A stretch of DNA of 64,000 nucleotides from Duncaniella dubosii (GCF_004803915.1 NZ_CP039396.1:434001-498000); one strand, 5' to 3'. Numbered from the stretch's first letter, positions 17,376 to 31,571 are shown. Numbers and translations are program-made. The notes: generated by a model from the sequence alone, not told the origin.

Positions 17376-18605
17376 TCAGTCAAACAATGACGGTTCGGGA
17401 GGCGCTCCGGAGGCCTCGGAAAGGATGATTTCCCACTCTTTTTCCGGGTTGTTAAACAGGCTGTTGAAGTCAACGTAGTACATCAGGGTAATTCTGACCA
17501 TTGTTGCCAGCCCGGAGAAGCTCCACTGGCGTTTCAGCCCCTTCTGCATAACCATCAGCAGTAGATTGGCGATTAGTGTGATCCAGATCTGGATCTTGAT
17601 GGCATTGGCGCTCTCGCCATAGAAGTATTTAAGTGGAAAGTTTTGTTTCATCTGCTTGAACAGCAGCTCAATTTCCCATCTCTGTCGGTATATCGCGATG
17701 ATTTCCTCCGGGTCGGACTCCATATCGTTGGTCAGCAGCGATATCAGTTTGCGCTTCTTGACATCCACATAAGTGATTATGCGTGATTTATGTCGAATGA
17801 CCTCTCCGCCTTTAACCTGCTTTACAAACTCCACTTGCTGTATCCTGACCTCCATCAGTCCGTCAGGAGTCTGATACATAGTGTCCGACAATATGCTGTA
17901 TTTCAGGTTCTTCTTCATCTTGGTGACGTATGTTACGCCACGCTCCGTCAGTTGTTGGAACTTCTCATAGTCGATGTATGCGCGGTCCATTGCCATTATG
18001 TCGCCTTTACTCAATGTTGTTGGCTTGAGCATGAATGAGTCGTTTGTAGCCGCTGATGTGAACTTTATATCCGACGGCACACCTTCGTTGGCATGTATGA
18101 CGGTATGAACCTTGATTCCGCCTTTCTTTTTTCCGGTCTTTGGATGGCGTCCGACTCCCTTGAACAGCAGGTTGGAGAACAGAGTAATAGTCGTGGAGTC
18201 GATAATCTGCAGTCGTTTCATCCATTTTGGAGTCTTGCGGCTGTGGCTGTCCGAGGAAAGAACGTGGCGGTAAGTGGCATATAGATCACGATATATAGCC
18301 TCAAATATAGCTTCGGGGCGCCTCTTGTTGGCATCCGCAAGTGTGCTGCGCCCGATTTTGAAAGTAATACCTATATGAGACAGTTTACGCGTCTCGGCAA
18401 GCAAACTGGCTGTTATCTCACGCAATGAGTCGAATCGCATTATCACGGCATAGAGCATTACCACCAGATGAATCCAGCAGTTAAACCGTTTGGTATATCT
18501 CTCTCCTCCGTATTCGCGGCTAAACTGAAGAATTTTCGACTTGTCAAGCAGTTTTATTACCTGACCATAGAGCGGCTGTCCGCTAAAATGACTACTTTTG
18601 GGCAT
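17376..18605 (-). CDS. IS4-family transposase (DDE)
   Basis: 409 residues and apparently intact. An N-terminal DUF4372-type region (~1-75) is followed by the DDE_Tnp_1 catalytic core. The first acidic residue is in LQIIDSTTI (~residue 135), the second in IMAMDRAYIDY (~208), and the third in the IS4 signature Y-x2-R-W-x-I-E-x6-K (YRQRWEIELLFKQMK, ~310-324). The length and intact catalytic triad suggest a mobile, recently active element. It is the only gene in the IS. Confidence 0.92.
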   Translation of the reverse strand: MPKSSHFSGQPLYGQVIKLLDKSKILQFSREYGGERYTKRFNCWIHLVVMLYAVIMRFDSLREITASLLAETRKLSHIGITFKIGRSTLADANKRRPEAIFEAIYRDLYATYRHVLSSDSHSRKTPKWMKRLQIIDSTTITLFSNLLFKGVGRHPKTGKKKGGIKVHTVIHANEGVPSDIKFTSAATNDSFMLKPTTLSKGDIMAMDRAYIDYEKFQQLTERGVTYVTKMKKNLKYSILSDTMYQTPDGLMEVRIQQVEFVKQVKGGEVIRHKSRIITYVDVKKRKLISLLTNDMESDPEEIIAIYRQRWEIELLFKQMKQNFPLKYFYGESANAIKIQIWITLIANLLLMVMQKGLKRQWSFSGLATMVRITLMYYVDFNSLFNNPEKEWEIILSEASGAPPEPSLFD

Positions 18606-18695
18606 AGTTTAGAATATGTTTTGACCAACACAAACTAAACTAAAAGGACTGACTCCTGCAATAGGTGCCAGTCCTAATTTTGTTTTGCCTCAAAA

Positions 18696-18715
18696 AGTTT
18701 TATCGGACAGCAATA
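18696..18715 (-). repeat. Right inverted repeat of the IS element
   Basis: Perfect reverse complement of 17280-17299. The next nine bases (18716-18724) repeat those immediately left of the element and form the target-site duplication. Confidence 0.9.
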
Positions 18716-18763
18716 AATAAAAAATCAGCCATTCAGTTTCAATAAGAAACCGAGTGGCTGATT
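18716..18763 (-). terminator. Intrinsic terminator of the purB-dxs-trk-PfpI operon
   Basis: Arms 18723-18740 and 18746-18763 form an 18-bp stem (two G-U pairs) with a 5-base loop. On the minus strand it runs into TTTTTTATTT. The IS element is inserted in this T-tract, and the duplicated target bases leave the stem with a usable T-run. Confidence 0.8.
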
Positions 18764-18838
18764 GTCTTGATATACTCACAATAAATCCTAAAATCGGCTG
18801 TGTGAGACTATAATATTGACAGGCTGTTTATATCGTTT

Positions 18839-19453
18839 CTAATTTTCGGCAGGAAACATGTTACAGAATCCCTGCTTGTTGAACTGATAGTACATTTCTA
18901 TGCGTTCCGGTGTGTCGTTTTCAAGCAGAAGAAGCAGTTCCTTTGCAAATTCAAGGGCCGCAGAACCATTGGCCGTCACTATCATCTTGTCGCTGACAGC
19001 CTGAGCATGGACATATCCGTCCGTATTGGTATAATTTTCACCGCCCCACAGTTTCAATTGTTCCAGTCCGTTGCCGGTGTGTGTGACCGCGTTAAGAAAA
19101 CCGTGTTTTGCCATAAAGGAAGCAGCATTGCAGATTGCACCTACAACCTTACCTCTCTCAATGGCCTGTCTGACAATCGGCACAACCTTATCCGCGACAG
19201 GCGTAGTCCAACCGAAGCCACCAATCAATACCAATGCCGCATAATCGTCAGGCATCGTCTCAAACGAATAGTCGGCCATCGTGCGGAAACCGCCGATTGA
19301 CTTGACAGGCTCCAAAGACGGAGCTAAAACCTTATTGACATATTTCGGATTTTCTTTAAGCGCGAACTCATCGGAAGCTATGGCCTGTGAAAGATATACA
19401 GCCTCATGTGCCGCATAATCCGGCAAAAGAACATATAGAATCTCGTTGCTCAT
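18839..19453 (-). CDS. DJ-1/PfpI family protein (class I glutamine amidotransferase-like)
   Basis: 204 residues with the DJ-1/PfpI fold. The nucleophile elbow is AICNAAS with Cys109, and an acidic residue near the N-terminus (HEAVYL) is placed to interact with it. Members include chaperone-like, deglycase-like and isocyanide-hydratase-like proteins; nothing here fixes the activity. The start lies 6 bases after the trkH stop, so it is the last gene of the purB-dxs-trkA-trkH run. A strong terminator follows. No signal peptide, so cytosolic. Confidence 0.85.
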   Translation of the reverse strand: MSNEILYVLLPDYAAHEAVYLSQAIASDEFALKENPKYVNKVLAPSLEPVKSIGGFRTMADYSFETMPDDYAALVLIGGFGWTTPVADKVVPIVRQAIERGKVVGAICNAASFMAKHGFLNAVTHTGNGLEQLKLWGGENYTNTDGYVHAQAVSDKMIVTANGSAALEFAKELLLLLENDTPERIEMYYQFNKQGFCNMFPAEN

Positions 19454-19459
19454 TTTTAT

Positions 19460-20944
19460 TTATTTTTTCCAGAATGTAGGGGTAAAGAGAATCAGAACAG
19501 TGAACAGTTCAAGACGGCCGATCATCATAATTATGGCCAATAACCATTTACCAACGTCAGGGACAAGGGCATACGAACCTCCGTAGCCTGTGACACCCGC
19601 TCCAAGGCCGGTATTGCTTATGCAGGAGAATGCCGAGAAAAACGAGTCGACCAACGGAAGCCCCAAAGCAGTGAGAATGATGCCTCCCGCCATGATAATC
19701 ATGACATACAGACACAGAAAGGCAATAACCTTCGACACTGTCTCATGTGGAATCACACGACGGTTGACACGGACTGTAAAAATATTGTTCGGATAAACGC
19801 ACCTTACAATCTCGTTACGGCAGTTTTTCAATAGATAAATCAGACGGTCAATCTTAGCGCCTCCGCTGGTAGAGCCGGCACACGCTCCGAAAAACATCAG
19901 GGCGAATACAAGCGACAGAGTAAACGTACCCCAGTTAGAGAAGTCGGAAACCTCATAGCCCGTCGACGTGATAGTCGACACTATCTGGAACAAAGGATCA
20001 AGCGTTACCGACTTTATGGAATAAGCCTGTCCGTGATAGAATATGGCGATGACAAACAGCACGTAGCACACAAGAATTATACCTACATACGCACGGAACA
20101 CATCGTTTTGCCATATCGGCTTGAAATCACCGTGGGCCGCACGGTAAAGCAACACGAAGCTCGTCCCGCCAAGGAACATGAACACCGTCACCACAGATTC
20201 TATATATATAGAATCCCATGCCTCGATACTTGCATCGGCCGTAGAGAATCCACCGGTCGACATTGTGCTGAACGCATGACATATCGCTTCGAACGTATCC
20301 ATCGGGCCTATTATAAGCAATATGAAAAGTACAAGGGTCAGCACAATATAGATGAGCCACAGTCCCTTGGCCGTCTGCGAGATACGGGGACGCAACTTGT
20401 CGTGTGTAATACCCGTCACCTCCGCGTTAAACATCTGCATGCCACCCGAATGATTGAGCATCGGGACTACAGCCAAGGTAAAAAGAATTATACCCATGCC
20501 GCCTATCCACTGCATCAGGCTACGCCACATGACAATACCGTGGCTGAGATGACTGATAGAGTCCATGACCGTCGCCCCGGTAGTGGTGAATCCCGACATA
20601 GCCTCAAAAAAGGCATCGGAGACCGACATCGGCTGCTTCTCCATGAGTATGAATGGAATCATGCCGAAAATCGAAAAGAAAATCCATATCAGAGCCGTCA
20701 GCAGGAACCCCTCTCGTTTACCCATGCGGGGATTACGCGGACGGATGCCGAAGGTCATTATAGTTCCGGCCACAGTAGTGACCACCATTGTCAGCAGAAA
20801 ACACATCCAGTCGGTTTCGTGATAGACAAGGGATGTAGCAAGCGGGACTGTCAGGAAAAGTCCCTCGATGATAAGAAGCAACCCGATGATACGGAGTATC
20901 ATCGGGAAATTTATGGCTGTAGGTCGGTAACGAAGAAAATTCAT
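19460..20944 (-). CDS. trkH: TrkH-family potassium uptake protein
   Basis: 494 residues from the ATG at 20944. An upstream in-frame extension exists but lies inside trkA and lacks family features. The protein is a many-helix membrane protein with the four pore-loop repeats of the Trk/Ktr family; selectivity-filter segments such as SGFTTTGAT, MSTGGFST, TSTGYEV and SNTGLGAG are visible in order. It conducts K+ and works with the cytosolic NAD/ATP-binding TrkA encoded directly upstream, one base away. The C-terminus ends at LFTPTFWKK. Confidence 0.93.
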   Translation of the reverse strand: MNFLRYRPTAINFPMILRIIGLLLIIEGLFLTVPLATSLVYHETDWMCFLLTMVVTTVAGTIMTFGIRPRNPRMGKREGFLLTALIWIFFSIFGMIPFILMEKQPMSVSDAFFEAMSGFTTTGATVMDSISHLSHGIVMWRSLMQWIGGMGIILFTLAVVPMLNHSGGMQMFNAEVTGITHDKLRPRISQTAKGLWLIYIVLTLVLFILLIIGPMDTFEAICHAFSTMSTGGFSTADASIEAWDSIYIESVVTVFMFLGGTSFVLLYRAAHGDFKPIWQNDVFRAYVGIILVCYVLFVIAIFYHGQAYSIKSVTLDPLFQIVSTITSTGYEVSDFSNWGTFTLSLVFALMFFGACAGSTSGGAKIDRLIYLLKNCRNEIVRCVYPNNIFTVRVNRRVIPHETVSKVIAFLCLYVMIIMAGGIILTALGLPLVDSFFSAFSCISNTGLGAGVTGYGGSYALVPDVGKWLLAIIMMIGRLELFTVLILFTPTFWKK

Positions 20945-20945
20945 G

Positions 20946-22280
20946 TCATTTAAACAGTTTTTCGACCTTGTGGATGACACCGTTGAGTGTAAACACAACC
21001 ACACTATCACCCGGCTCGATGACAGTGTTACCCGAAACAAGATAACCTTTACCATCCCTTATGAGACCTGCGATAGTCATGTCGCGCGACAGTTTCAGAT
21101 CCTTTACAGGGCCTCGGGTGATTTTTGAGCCCTCACGAGCCACAATCTCTGCGACTTCGGCATCGGCCAACGCAAGACATTTCGACGTGGAAGTATCACT
21201 GTCGAGAAGCATCTGGAATATTCGCGAAGAAGCAAGGAGCTTTTTATTGATGATTGTTCCGATATTCAATCCTTCTGCCTCAGAGATAAACTGCAAATTC
21301 TCCACCTCGGCGATTGTTTTGACCACTCCAAGCTCTTTGGCGGAAAGACAGGTGAGAATATTGGTCTCACTGCTGTCGGCAAGCGCGATAAAAGCATCCA
21401 TATCGGTTATGCCGGCATCAAGAAGAGCATCGGTGTCACGTGCATCGGCATTGATGATTGTCGCGTCAGGACATTTTTCCGACAACACAAGACAACGGTC
21501 GCGGTCCATATCCATGATTTTGAAGTTGAACTCATCGCCGGCCATCGCACACAGCCTTATCGCAATACGGCTGCCTCCCATGATGAGCACATCGCGTATC
21601 TTGCGCTGAGTCTTGCCACAGAGCGCGACGAGCGAATCGACATGCTCACGCGTAGTCATGAAGTAGACAATATCATTTACTTCCAGACGGTCATGACCGC
21701 CGGGAATAATCGTCTCATGATTGCGTTTGATTGCAGCCACGTGAAAACTGTGTTCGGTCATTCCAAGCTCTTTGAGCTGCATTCCCTTAAGCGGGGCATT
21801 GTCTCTCAATTTGACACCGACGAGAATCAGCTCCCCGTTGTGAAGCTCAAACCAGTGTCTGACCCAGTTGTGACGCAAAGCCTGAATAATCTCAATCGCG
21901 GCGAGATACTCGGGATAGATCATGTCGTCAGCCCCGATATGGACGAAGAACTCATGATTAGCCGGATCTTTAAATTCGTAATTATCAATCCGGGCCACAG
22001 TCTTGGACGCTCCAAGGCTTTTTGCTATGGCACACGCAATGATGTTGCGTGTCTCAAACGGAGTGACCGCGATAAAAAGATCGCAATCCTCAACACCGGC
22101 CTGACGAAGAGTTGAAAAGGAAGTCGGAGAGCCTTTGAAGGTAAGGAGATTATAGTTTGAATCAAGCATGGAAAGCTTTTCACCGTCACTGTCGACTACG
22201 GTGATATCCTGCTCTTCGTTTGACAGAAGCTTGGCAAGGTGAGTACCGACCTCTCCCGACCCGGCAATAACTATTTTCAT
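20946..22280 (-). CDS. trkA: Trk system potassium transporter TrkA
   Basis: 444 residues with the duplicated RCK arrangement of TrkA. The first Rossmann domain has the GSGEVG loop at residues 7-12, followed by a TrkA_C domain. A second NAD-binding domain begins near residue 225 (VLIMGGSRIAIRL; the glycine loop is less canonical), followed by a second TrkA_C domain (~365-444). It is a peripheral gating subunit of TrkH, with which it overlaps almost end to start. The ATG lies 8 bases after the dxs stop. Confidence 0.93.
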   Translation of the reverse strand: MKIVIAGSGEVGTHLAKLLSNEEQDITVVDSDGEKLSMLDSNYNLLTFKGSPTSFSTLRQAGVEDCDLFIAVTPFETRNIIACAIAKSLGASKTVARIDNYEFKDPANHEFFVHIGADDMIYPEYLAAIEIIQALRHNWVRHWFELHNGELILVGVKLRDNAPLKGMQLKELGMTEHSFHVAAIKRNHETIIPGGHDRLEVNDIVYFMTTREHVDSLVALCGKTQRKIRDVLIMGGSRIAIRLCAMAGDEFNFKIMDMDRDRCLVLSEKCPDATIINADARDTDALLDAGITDMDAFIALADSSETNILTCLSAKELGVVKTIAEVENLQFISEAEGLNIGTIINKKLLASSRIFQMLLDSDTSTSKCLALADAEVAEIVAREGSKITRGPVKDLKLSRDMTIAGLIRDGKGYLVSGNTVIEPGDSVVVFTLNGVIHKVEKLFK

Positions 22281-22288
22281 CTGTAATA

Positions 22289-24208
22289 TCAGCCTTTAAC
22301 AGGATTAGCAATCTTGGCAATGGCCTCGTAGATACCCTCTTCGTCAAAGCCGCAAAGATGTTTAAGCTCTGCCGGTTTGCCCTGAGGAATAAAACGGTCA
22401 GGAACACCAAGACGATGCACCGCCACATCAGAACCGGCCTCAGAAAGCGCTTCAAGCACTGCCGAACCCATTCCTCCGTCAACCACACCGTCTTCGACTG
22501 TGATGACAGGAACGTTCATCGCGACGATACGGTCAATGATTTCCTTATCCATAGGTTTAAGGAATATCATATCATAGTGGGCAATGGAGATGCCGAATTC
22601 CTTTTCCGCACGGTCGATCACCTTTCGTGCCTCCGAAGCTACCGGTCCGATGGTAAGCACCACCATGTCGCTGCCGTCCTTGAGCAGTTCGCCCTTGCCG
22701 ACAGGCAATTTGTGCATCTCTTCCGACAATTCCGAGTCTCCGTTTCCTCGCGGATAGCGGATTGCAAACGGACCATCGAAACTTTCAGCGGTAAGCATAA
22801 GATGACGGAGCATGTCGAGACTCCTTGGCGATGCGACTGTCATGCCTGGAATCGAGCGGAGATAAGCCATGTCGAACACACCGTGGTGTGTAGCGCCGTC
22901 CTCCCCGACAAGACCGGCTCTGTCAAGACAGAAAGTGACAGGCAAGCCCTCAATCGCCACATCATGTATGATATGGCTGTAGGCTCTCTGAAGGAACGAT
23001 GAATAGATGGCTACAAATGGTTTCATACCCTCTTTTGCCATTCCTCCTGCAAATGTCACAGCATGTCCCTCGGAAATGCCGACATCGAAAGTCCGTGACG
23101 GGAAAGCCTTTTCAAGCTTGTTCATTGAAGTGCCCGACGGCATGGCTGCCGTCACCCCCACTATTTTAGTATTACGCTCGGCGAGCGCGACAAGCGTTTC
23201 GCCGAACACGTCCTGATATTTTGGAGCCTTCTTCACGCTGTCTTTTATAATCTTGCCGGTTTTCGCGTCAAAGCGCCCCGGAGCATGCCAGCGTGCAGGA
23301 TCTTTCTCAGCCGGTTCGTAACCTTTGCCTTTTATCGTACGGAGATGAAGGATACGCGGACCGCTGAAATCCTTTATTTCATTCAGCACATTGATGATAG
23401 TCGGCAAATCATGTCCGTCGAAAGGTCCGAAATACCTGATATTCAGGCCTTCAAAAATATTTTGCTCCTTGGTTATAAGTGACTTCAGGCTATTGTTGAA
23501 GCGCATGATCATCCCTTTGCCCTTGTTGGTTACAAGATGGTTCTTGCGCAGAAACCTCGCAAACTTATATCTGAGATTATTGTAGGCTTTCGATGTTGTG
23601 AGATGGGCGAGATAGGAATTGAGAGAGCCGACATTGCGGTCAATCGACATATCATTATCATTAAGAATGATAAGAAGATTCGAATTGGCATTGGCAGCGT
23701 TGTTAAGCCCCTCGAACGCGAGACCGCCACTGATGGAGGCATCGCCTATAACCGCTACGACATTGCGGAGCGGGGTTTCGTTTTGCAACGAACTTGCCAC
23801 AGTCATGCCAAGAGCTGCCGAAATGGAGTTCGAGGCATGGCCTGCAGTAAATGTATCATATTCGCTTTCCTTTGGCGAAGGGAAGCCGCTTAGACCGCCA
23901 AGCGTGCGATTGGTACTGAAACGCTCGCGACGCCCGGTCAGTATTTTGTGGCCGTAAGCCTGATGTCCGACATCCCATACGATGCGGTCGTAGGGGGTGT
24001 TGAACACATAGTGCAAGGCAACTGTAAGCTCTACCGCCCCCATACTCGATGCAAAGTGCCCCGGATGGGTTGAGAGCGAGTTGATCAGAAACGAACGCAA
24101 CTCGCTACACACTTTCGGCAGCTCCTGCACCGGGAGTTTGCGCAGGTCGGCCGGAGAGTCGATCTGCGACAGGAGAGGATATTTATCGTCCTTCGTTTCT
24201 TTTTCCAT
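22289..24208 (-). CDS. dxs: 1-deoxy-D-xylulose-5-phosphate synthase
   Basis: 639 residues from the ATG at 24208. The first enzyme of the methylerythritol phosphate route to isoprenoids condenses pyruvate and glyceraldehyde 3-phosphate with thiamine diphosphate. The N-terminal domain has the family segments [10 protein letters not shown] and [15 protein letters not shown] and the ThDP-binding GDASISGG...NDNDMSID. The central domain has [15 protein letters not shown] and the C-terminal transketolase domain completes the family layout. It sits inside the purB-to-PfpI operon. The upstream small membrane-protein gene overlaps its start by 26 bases. Confidence 0.96.
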   Translation of the reverse strand: MEKETKDDKYPLLSQIDSPADLRKLPVQELPKVCSELRSFLINSLSTHPGHFASSMGAVELTVALHYVFNTPYDRIVWDVGHQAYGHKILTGRRERFSTNRTLGGLSGFPSPKESEYDTFTAGHASNSISAALGMTVASSLQNETPLRNVVAVIGDASISGGLAFEGLNNAANANSNLLIILNDNDMSIDRNVGSLNSYLAHLTTSKAYNNLRYKFARFLRKNHLVTNKGKGMIMRFNNSLKSLITKEQNIFEGLNIRYFGPFDGHDLPTIINVLNEIKDFSGPRILHLRTIKGKGYEPAEKDPARWHAPGRFDAKTGKIIKDSVKKAPKYQDVFGETLVALAERNTKIVGVTAAMPSGTSMNKLEKAFPSRTFDVGISEGHAVTFAGGMAKEGMKPFVAIYSSFLQRAYSHIIHDVAIEGLPVTFCLDRAGLVGEDGATHHGVFDMAYLRSIPGMTVASPRSLDMLRHLMLTAESFDGPFAIRYPRGNGDSELSEEMHKLPVGKGELLKDGSDMVVLTIGPVASEARKVIDRAEKEFGISIAHYDMIFLKPMDKEIIDRIVAMNVPVITVEDGVVDGGMGSAVLEALSEAGSDVAVHRLGVPDRFIPQGKPAELKHLCGFDEEGIYEAIAKIANPVKG

Positions 24209-24371
24209 TCTTAATATATTTCTTATAGAGAGGAACCCACACAATGATACCGGAAGCGGTTATGATAAATATGGTCCAGAGAGTGAACGGCCGCGATGCT
24301 ATGACAAGATAACACAGAAAAAGCCATAGCACCGCTATAAAGCCGAATCGTATTTTTGTCGACGTATCCAT
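24183..24371 (-). CDS. Small two-helix membrane protein
   Basis: 62 residues with two hydrophobic segments (~9-27 and ~30-49) and a strongly basic tail ([13 protein letters not shown]), consistent with two membrane helices and the tail inside the cell. It starts 13 bases after the purB stop and ends 26 bases inside dxs, so it is positioned as a real operon member. I do not recognise a family. The tight spacing and good membrane profile support coding, but its small size keeps confidence moderate. Confidence 0.6.
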   Translation of the reverse strand: MDTSTKIRFGFIAVLWLFLCYLVIASRPFTLWTIFIITASGIIVWVPLYKKYIKNGKRNEGR

Positions 24372-24384
24372 TAACGGCGGATTA

Positions 24385-25728
24385 TCAATAGCCGGTATAA
24401 CTGTGAGGTGAAATAGTCTTCAGTTCGGCTTTCACTTCAGCGGAAACATTGAGCGTATCAATAAATTCGGCGATACTCTCGGCAGTCACAGCCTCGTTTT
24501 TACGGGTGAGAGCCTTGAGTGTCTCGTAGGGCTTCGGATAACCCTCGCGACGAAGCACTGTCTGGATAGCCTCTGCCACGACACTCCATGTGTTGTCGAG
24601 ATCAGCGTCTATCGCCGCACGGTTGAGAAGAAGTTTCCCAAGTCCCTTCATAGTCGAAGCAACAGCGATAAGCGTATGAGCAAGAGGCACACCGATATTG
24701 CGCAGGACGGTTGAATCGGTGAGGTCTCTTTGCAGACGAGAGACAGGCATCTTGCTCGCGAGATGTCCGAAAACAGCGTTCGCGATGCCGATGTTGCCTT
24801 CCGAATTTTCAAAGTCAATCGGATTTACTTTGTGGGGCATAGCCGACGAACCGACCTCTCCTGCCTTGATCTTCTGTTTGAAATACTCCATGGAGATATA
24901 CATCCACATGTCGCGGTCAAGGTCGAGAATTATGTTATTGATACGTGCGAACGCATCGAAAAGAGCCGCAAGATTATCATAGTTTGAAATCTGTGTCGTA
25001 TACTCTTCTCTGACGATGCCTAACTTCTCCGAAAGGAACTTAGCACCAAACTCGCGCCAATCAAAATCTGGGAAGGCACAAAGATGAGCATTGAAATTAC
25101 CTGTCGCACCACCGAACTTACCTGAAATCTCGACAGCATCAAGAATTGCAAGCTGACGGCGGAGACGGTAGCTGAACACACGGATTTCTTTGCCGAGACG
25201 GGTGGGCGATGCCGGCTGGCCGTGAGTCTTGGCAAGCATAGGTATGTCATACCATTCGTCGGCACGGGCCTCAAGATGCTCGATCATTTCTACGATACGC
25301 GGACGATAGACATTTTTGATGGCATCGGCTATCGACATCGGGACGGAAGTGTTGTTTATGTCCTGCGATGTAAGGCCGAAATGGATATATTCTTTATATT
25401 TTTCTATGCCCAAGAGATCAAAGCGTTCCTTGATGAAATACTCAACAGCCTTGACATCATGATTGGTCACACTTTCAATCTCCTTGACTCTGGCGGCATA
25501 CTCCACGGAGAATTGGCCGTAGATATCGCGTAACTTACCGAATAGCTCGACAGGGAAATCAGCAAGAGCCGGCAGGGGCAATTCACAAAGAGCGATAAAA
25601 TACTCGACCTCTACCTTTACACGGTAGCGGATAAGAGCAAATTCTGAAAAATATTCATCCAGATTCTCACATTTTCCGCGATAGCGGCCGTCGACCGGTG
25701 ATATTGCTGTCAGTTCAGTAAGTTTCAT
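24385..25728 (-). CDS. purB: Adenylosuccinate lyase
   Basis: 447 residues of the fumarase/aspartase superfamily. It catalyses two fumarate-releasing steps of purine synthesis (SAICAR to AICAR, and adenylosuccinate to AMP). Visible signatures are ISPVDGRY at the N-terminus, TSQDINNTS, AKTHGQPASPT and the family loop GSSAMPHKVNPIDFEN at about residue 290. The length and the presence of the HGQPA segment fit the E. coli-like clade. It is the first gene of a six-gene run, with a leader of about 105 bases from the likely promoter. Confidence 0.96.
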   Translation of the reverse strand: MKLTELTAISPVDGRYRGKCENLDEYFSEFALIRYRVKVEVEYFIALCELPLPALADFPVELFGKLRDIYGQFSVEYAARVKEIESVTNHDVKAVEYFIKERFDLLGIEKYKEYIHFGLTSQDINNTSVPMSIADAIKNVYRPRIVEMIEHLEARADEWYDIPMLAKTHGQPASPTRLGKEIRVFSYRLRRQLAILDAVEISGKFGGATGNFNAHLCAFPDFDWREFGAKFLSEKLGIVREEYTTQISNYDNLAALFDAFARINNIILDLDRDMWMYISMEYFKQKIKAGEVGSSAMPHKVNPIDFENSEGNIGIANAVFGHLASKMPVSRLQRDLTDSTVLRNIGVPLAHTLIAVASTMKGLGKLLLNRAAIDADLDNTWSVVAEAIQTVLRREGYPKPYETLKALTRKNEAVTAESIAEFIDTLNVSAEVKAELKTISPHSYTGY

Positions 25729-25839
25729 GTCAATCTCTTTGATTGGTTTAATAACTCTAAAAAATATAAACGGTATAAAAACTCATAAGTAGCCCGTCAA
25801 AATTAGGTTTCAAGTGCTACCATGTTAATTTAAGTATTG

Positions 25840-25847
25840 CAAAATTA
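25840..25847 (-). promoter_or_regulatory. Putative -7 box of the purB operon
   Basis: TAATTTTG on the minus strand fits TAnnTTTG. The predicted start is about 105 bases before the purB ATG. The -33 box is not clear. Confidence 0.45.
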
Positions 25848-25920
25848 CAAAAAAACGGTCATATAACCTTACGTCCCGCTGAAAATTCAATCGCAAAGCA
25901 CTATATTGACATAATTGCAT

Positions 25921-25965
25921 AAAAAAAGCCGAAGCCTGAGACGCTATCTGCATCTCAGGCTTCGG
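25921..25965 (-). terminator. Intrinsic terminator of the rrn operon
   Basis: Perfect 13-bp stem (25929-25941 with 25953-25965) with an 11-base loop. On the minus strand it is followed by TTTTTTT and lies just beyond the 5S rRNA, so it ends the ribosomal transcript. Confidence 0.9.
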
Positions 25966-25973
25966 TCGTTTAG

Positions 25974-26082
<109 letters not shown>

Positions 26083-26289
26083 GTATCTTCATCAGGAAAC
26101 TTCCTGACGTGTAAGGTTAGAAAGAGGCGGTGGAAGCGAAGTGAAGCTACATGAGTAACCTTCTCTTGAACCGGCCACCGAACGATTCCCGAGGCCTTGT
26201 TACGTTTGCCAGCGGATGTACGATTCAGCGACTGAAATTGTCCTTCCATCAATGGGAAGGCTATTTTTGGGATTGCTCCCAAGAAAGGG

Positions 26290-29180
<2,891 letters not shown>

Positions 29181-29396
29181 TATGACCTTAGTATTTTTCA
29201 ATCGGTTCGAACATCACTCGGCTCGCTCTCTGAAATCGTCCTGTTGTTGTGACTCGATTCAAAGAAACAGAGTTGCCTCGTGTTTCGCTTGATTTGATTT
29301 ACTCGTTGTGTTTGCTTCGATTTTGCAAGCTCCATATTTTTTCAATGGAGTCTCGCGTATCTTCGCTTCCAGTATGTCAATGTCCTCTTTCTTGTG

Positions 29397-29470
29397 TGGA
29401 GAATAACGGATTCGAACCGTTGACCCCCTGCTTGCAAAGCAGGTGCTCTAGCCAGCTGAGCTAATCCCCC
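29397..29470 (-). tRNA. tRNA-Ala(TGC)
   Basis: 74 bases in the 16S-23S spacer. On the minus strand it begins GGGGGATTAGCTCAGC, has the anticodon loop TTTGCAA (anticodon TGC), the T arm GGTTCGAATCC and a 7-bp acceptor stem with two G-U pairs. CCA is not encoded. No second tRNA is seen in the spacer. Confidence 0.95.
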
Positions 29471-29611
29471 GTATCCGTGGAGTCCCTCAATGGATATCCG
29501 CGGGGTTTTCAATAGAACCCTTGAAAGCAGTACCGTCAATGTCCGAAGACCCTGCATGCGACAGTCGCGACGGCCATCTCGGTACGGAACGCCATAGGCT
29601 TTTCCGCTCCA

Positions 29612-31147
<1,536 letters not shown>

Positions 31148-31424
31148 TATCTATCTTTTCTTTTTCTTTTCTATTTTATCAATAGAGCAGGAAAGCAGGA
31201 AAGACCGTCTGTTCTGTTCTTTATTTTGCCTTCACAGAAAAACCTTCGAGAGTCGCCCCGTCCGGGATGTCCGTTCGTTATATCTATTGCGATTGTCGGT
31301 AGAATTGACAGAGTCTCTTTATTTCATTGACTCTTGTACTACTTTCAATGTCTATTGTAATTCTTTCAATGTGCTCTGTGCTTTCATCGCGCTTGCCTCA
31401 TCAGGCGTTCAGCGGAAAACTTTG
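31148..31424 (-). other. rrn leader region
   Basis: A stretch of about 280 bases between the nearer rrn promoter and the 16S gene. It holds no credible protein gene. It contains AT-rich and repeated TTTCAATG-like motifs; processing or antitermination signals are expected here, but I could not assign one. Confidence 0.6.
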
Positions 31425-31456
31425 CAAAGGTAAATCAAATTTTTGAAACCTGCAAA
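31425..31456 (-). promoter_or_regulatory. rrn promoter nearer the 16S gene
   Basis: On the minus strand TTTG (31453-31456), 20 bases, TACCTTTG (31425-31432). This is a full Bacteroidota -33/-7 pair with the same elements and spacing as the upstream copy. Confidence 0.75.
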
Positions 31457-31571
31457 TCTTTTCGAGATTTTAACATTTGTTTAACATTTCATCATCAAAC
31501 AATTCAATGTCTTTCAGCGTTTCAATCTCTATCCCCTCGCCTCTGTGAGGTTTGCTTCTCAAAAGCGAGTG

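Larger units (their letters stand above)
17280..18715 (-). mobile_element. IS4-family insertion sequence
   Basis: A complete element of about 1436 bp. It is bounded by perfect 20-bp inverted repeats beginning TATTGCTGTCC and flanked by a direct repeat AATAAAAAA (17271-17279 and 18716-18724; a 10-bp repeat is equally possible if the element starts one base later). It carries one transposase gene on the minus strand. The target is the T-tract of the intrinsic terminator that closes the purB-to-PfpI operon. Confidence 0.9.

Noticed and set aside
20033..20953. 306-codon open frame on the plus strand
   Set aside because: Antisense shadow of trkH with an abnormal His/Arg/Tyr composition.
19460..21055. 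Longer TrkH with a 37-residue N-terminal extension
   Set aside because: The extension lies within trkA coding sequence, and the ATG at 20944 gives the normal family start one base after the trkA stop.
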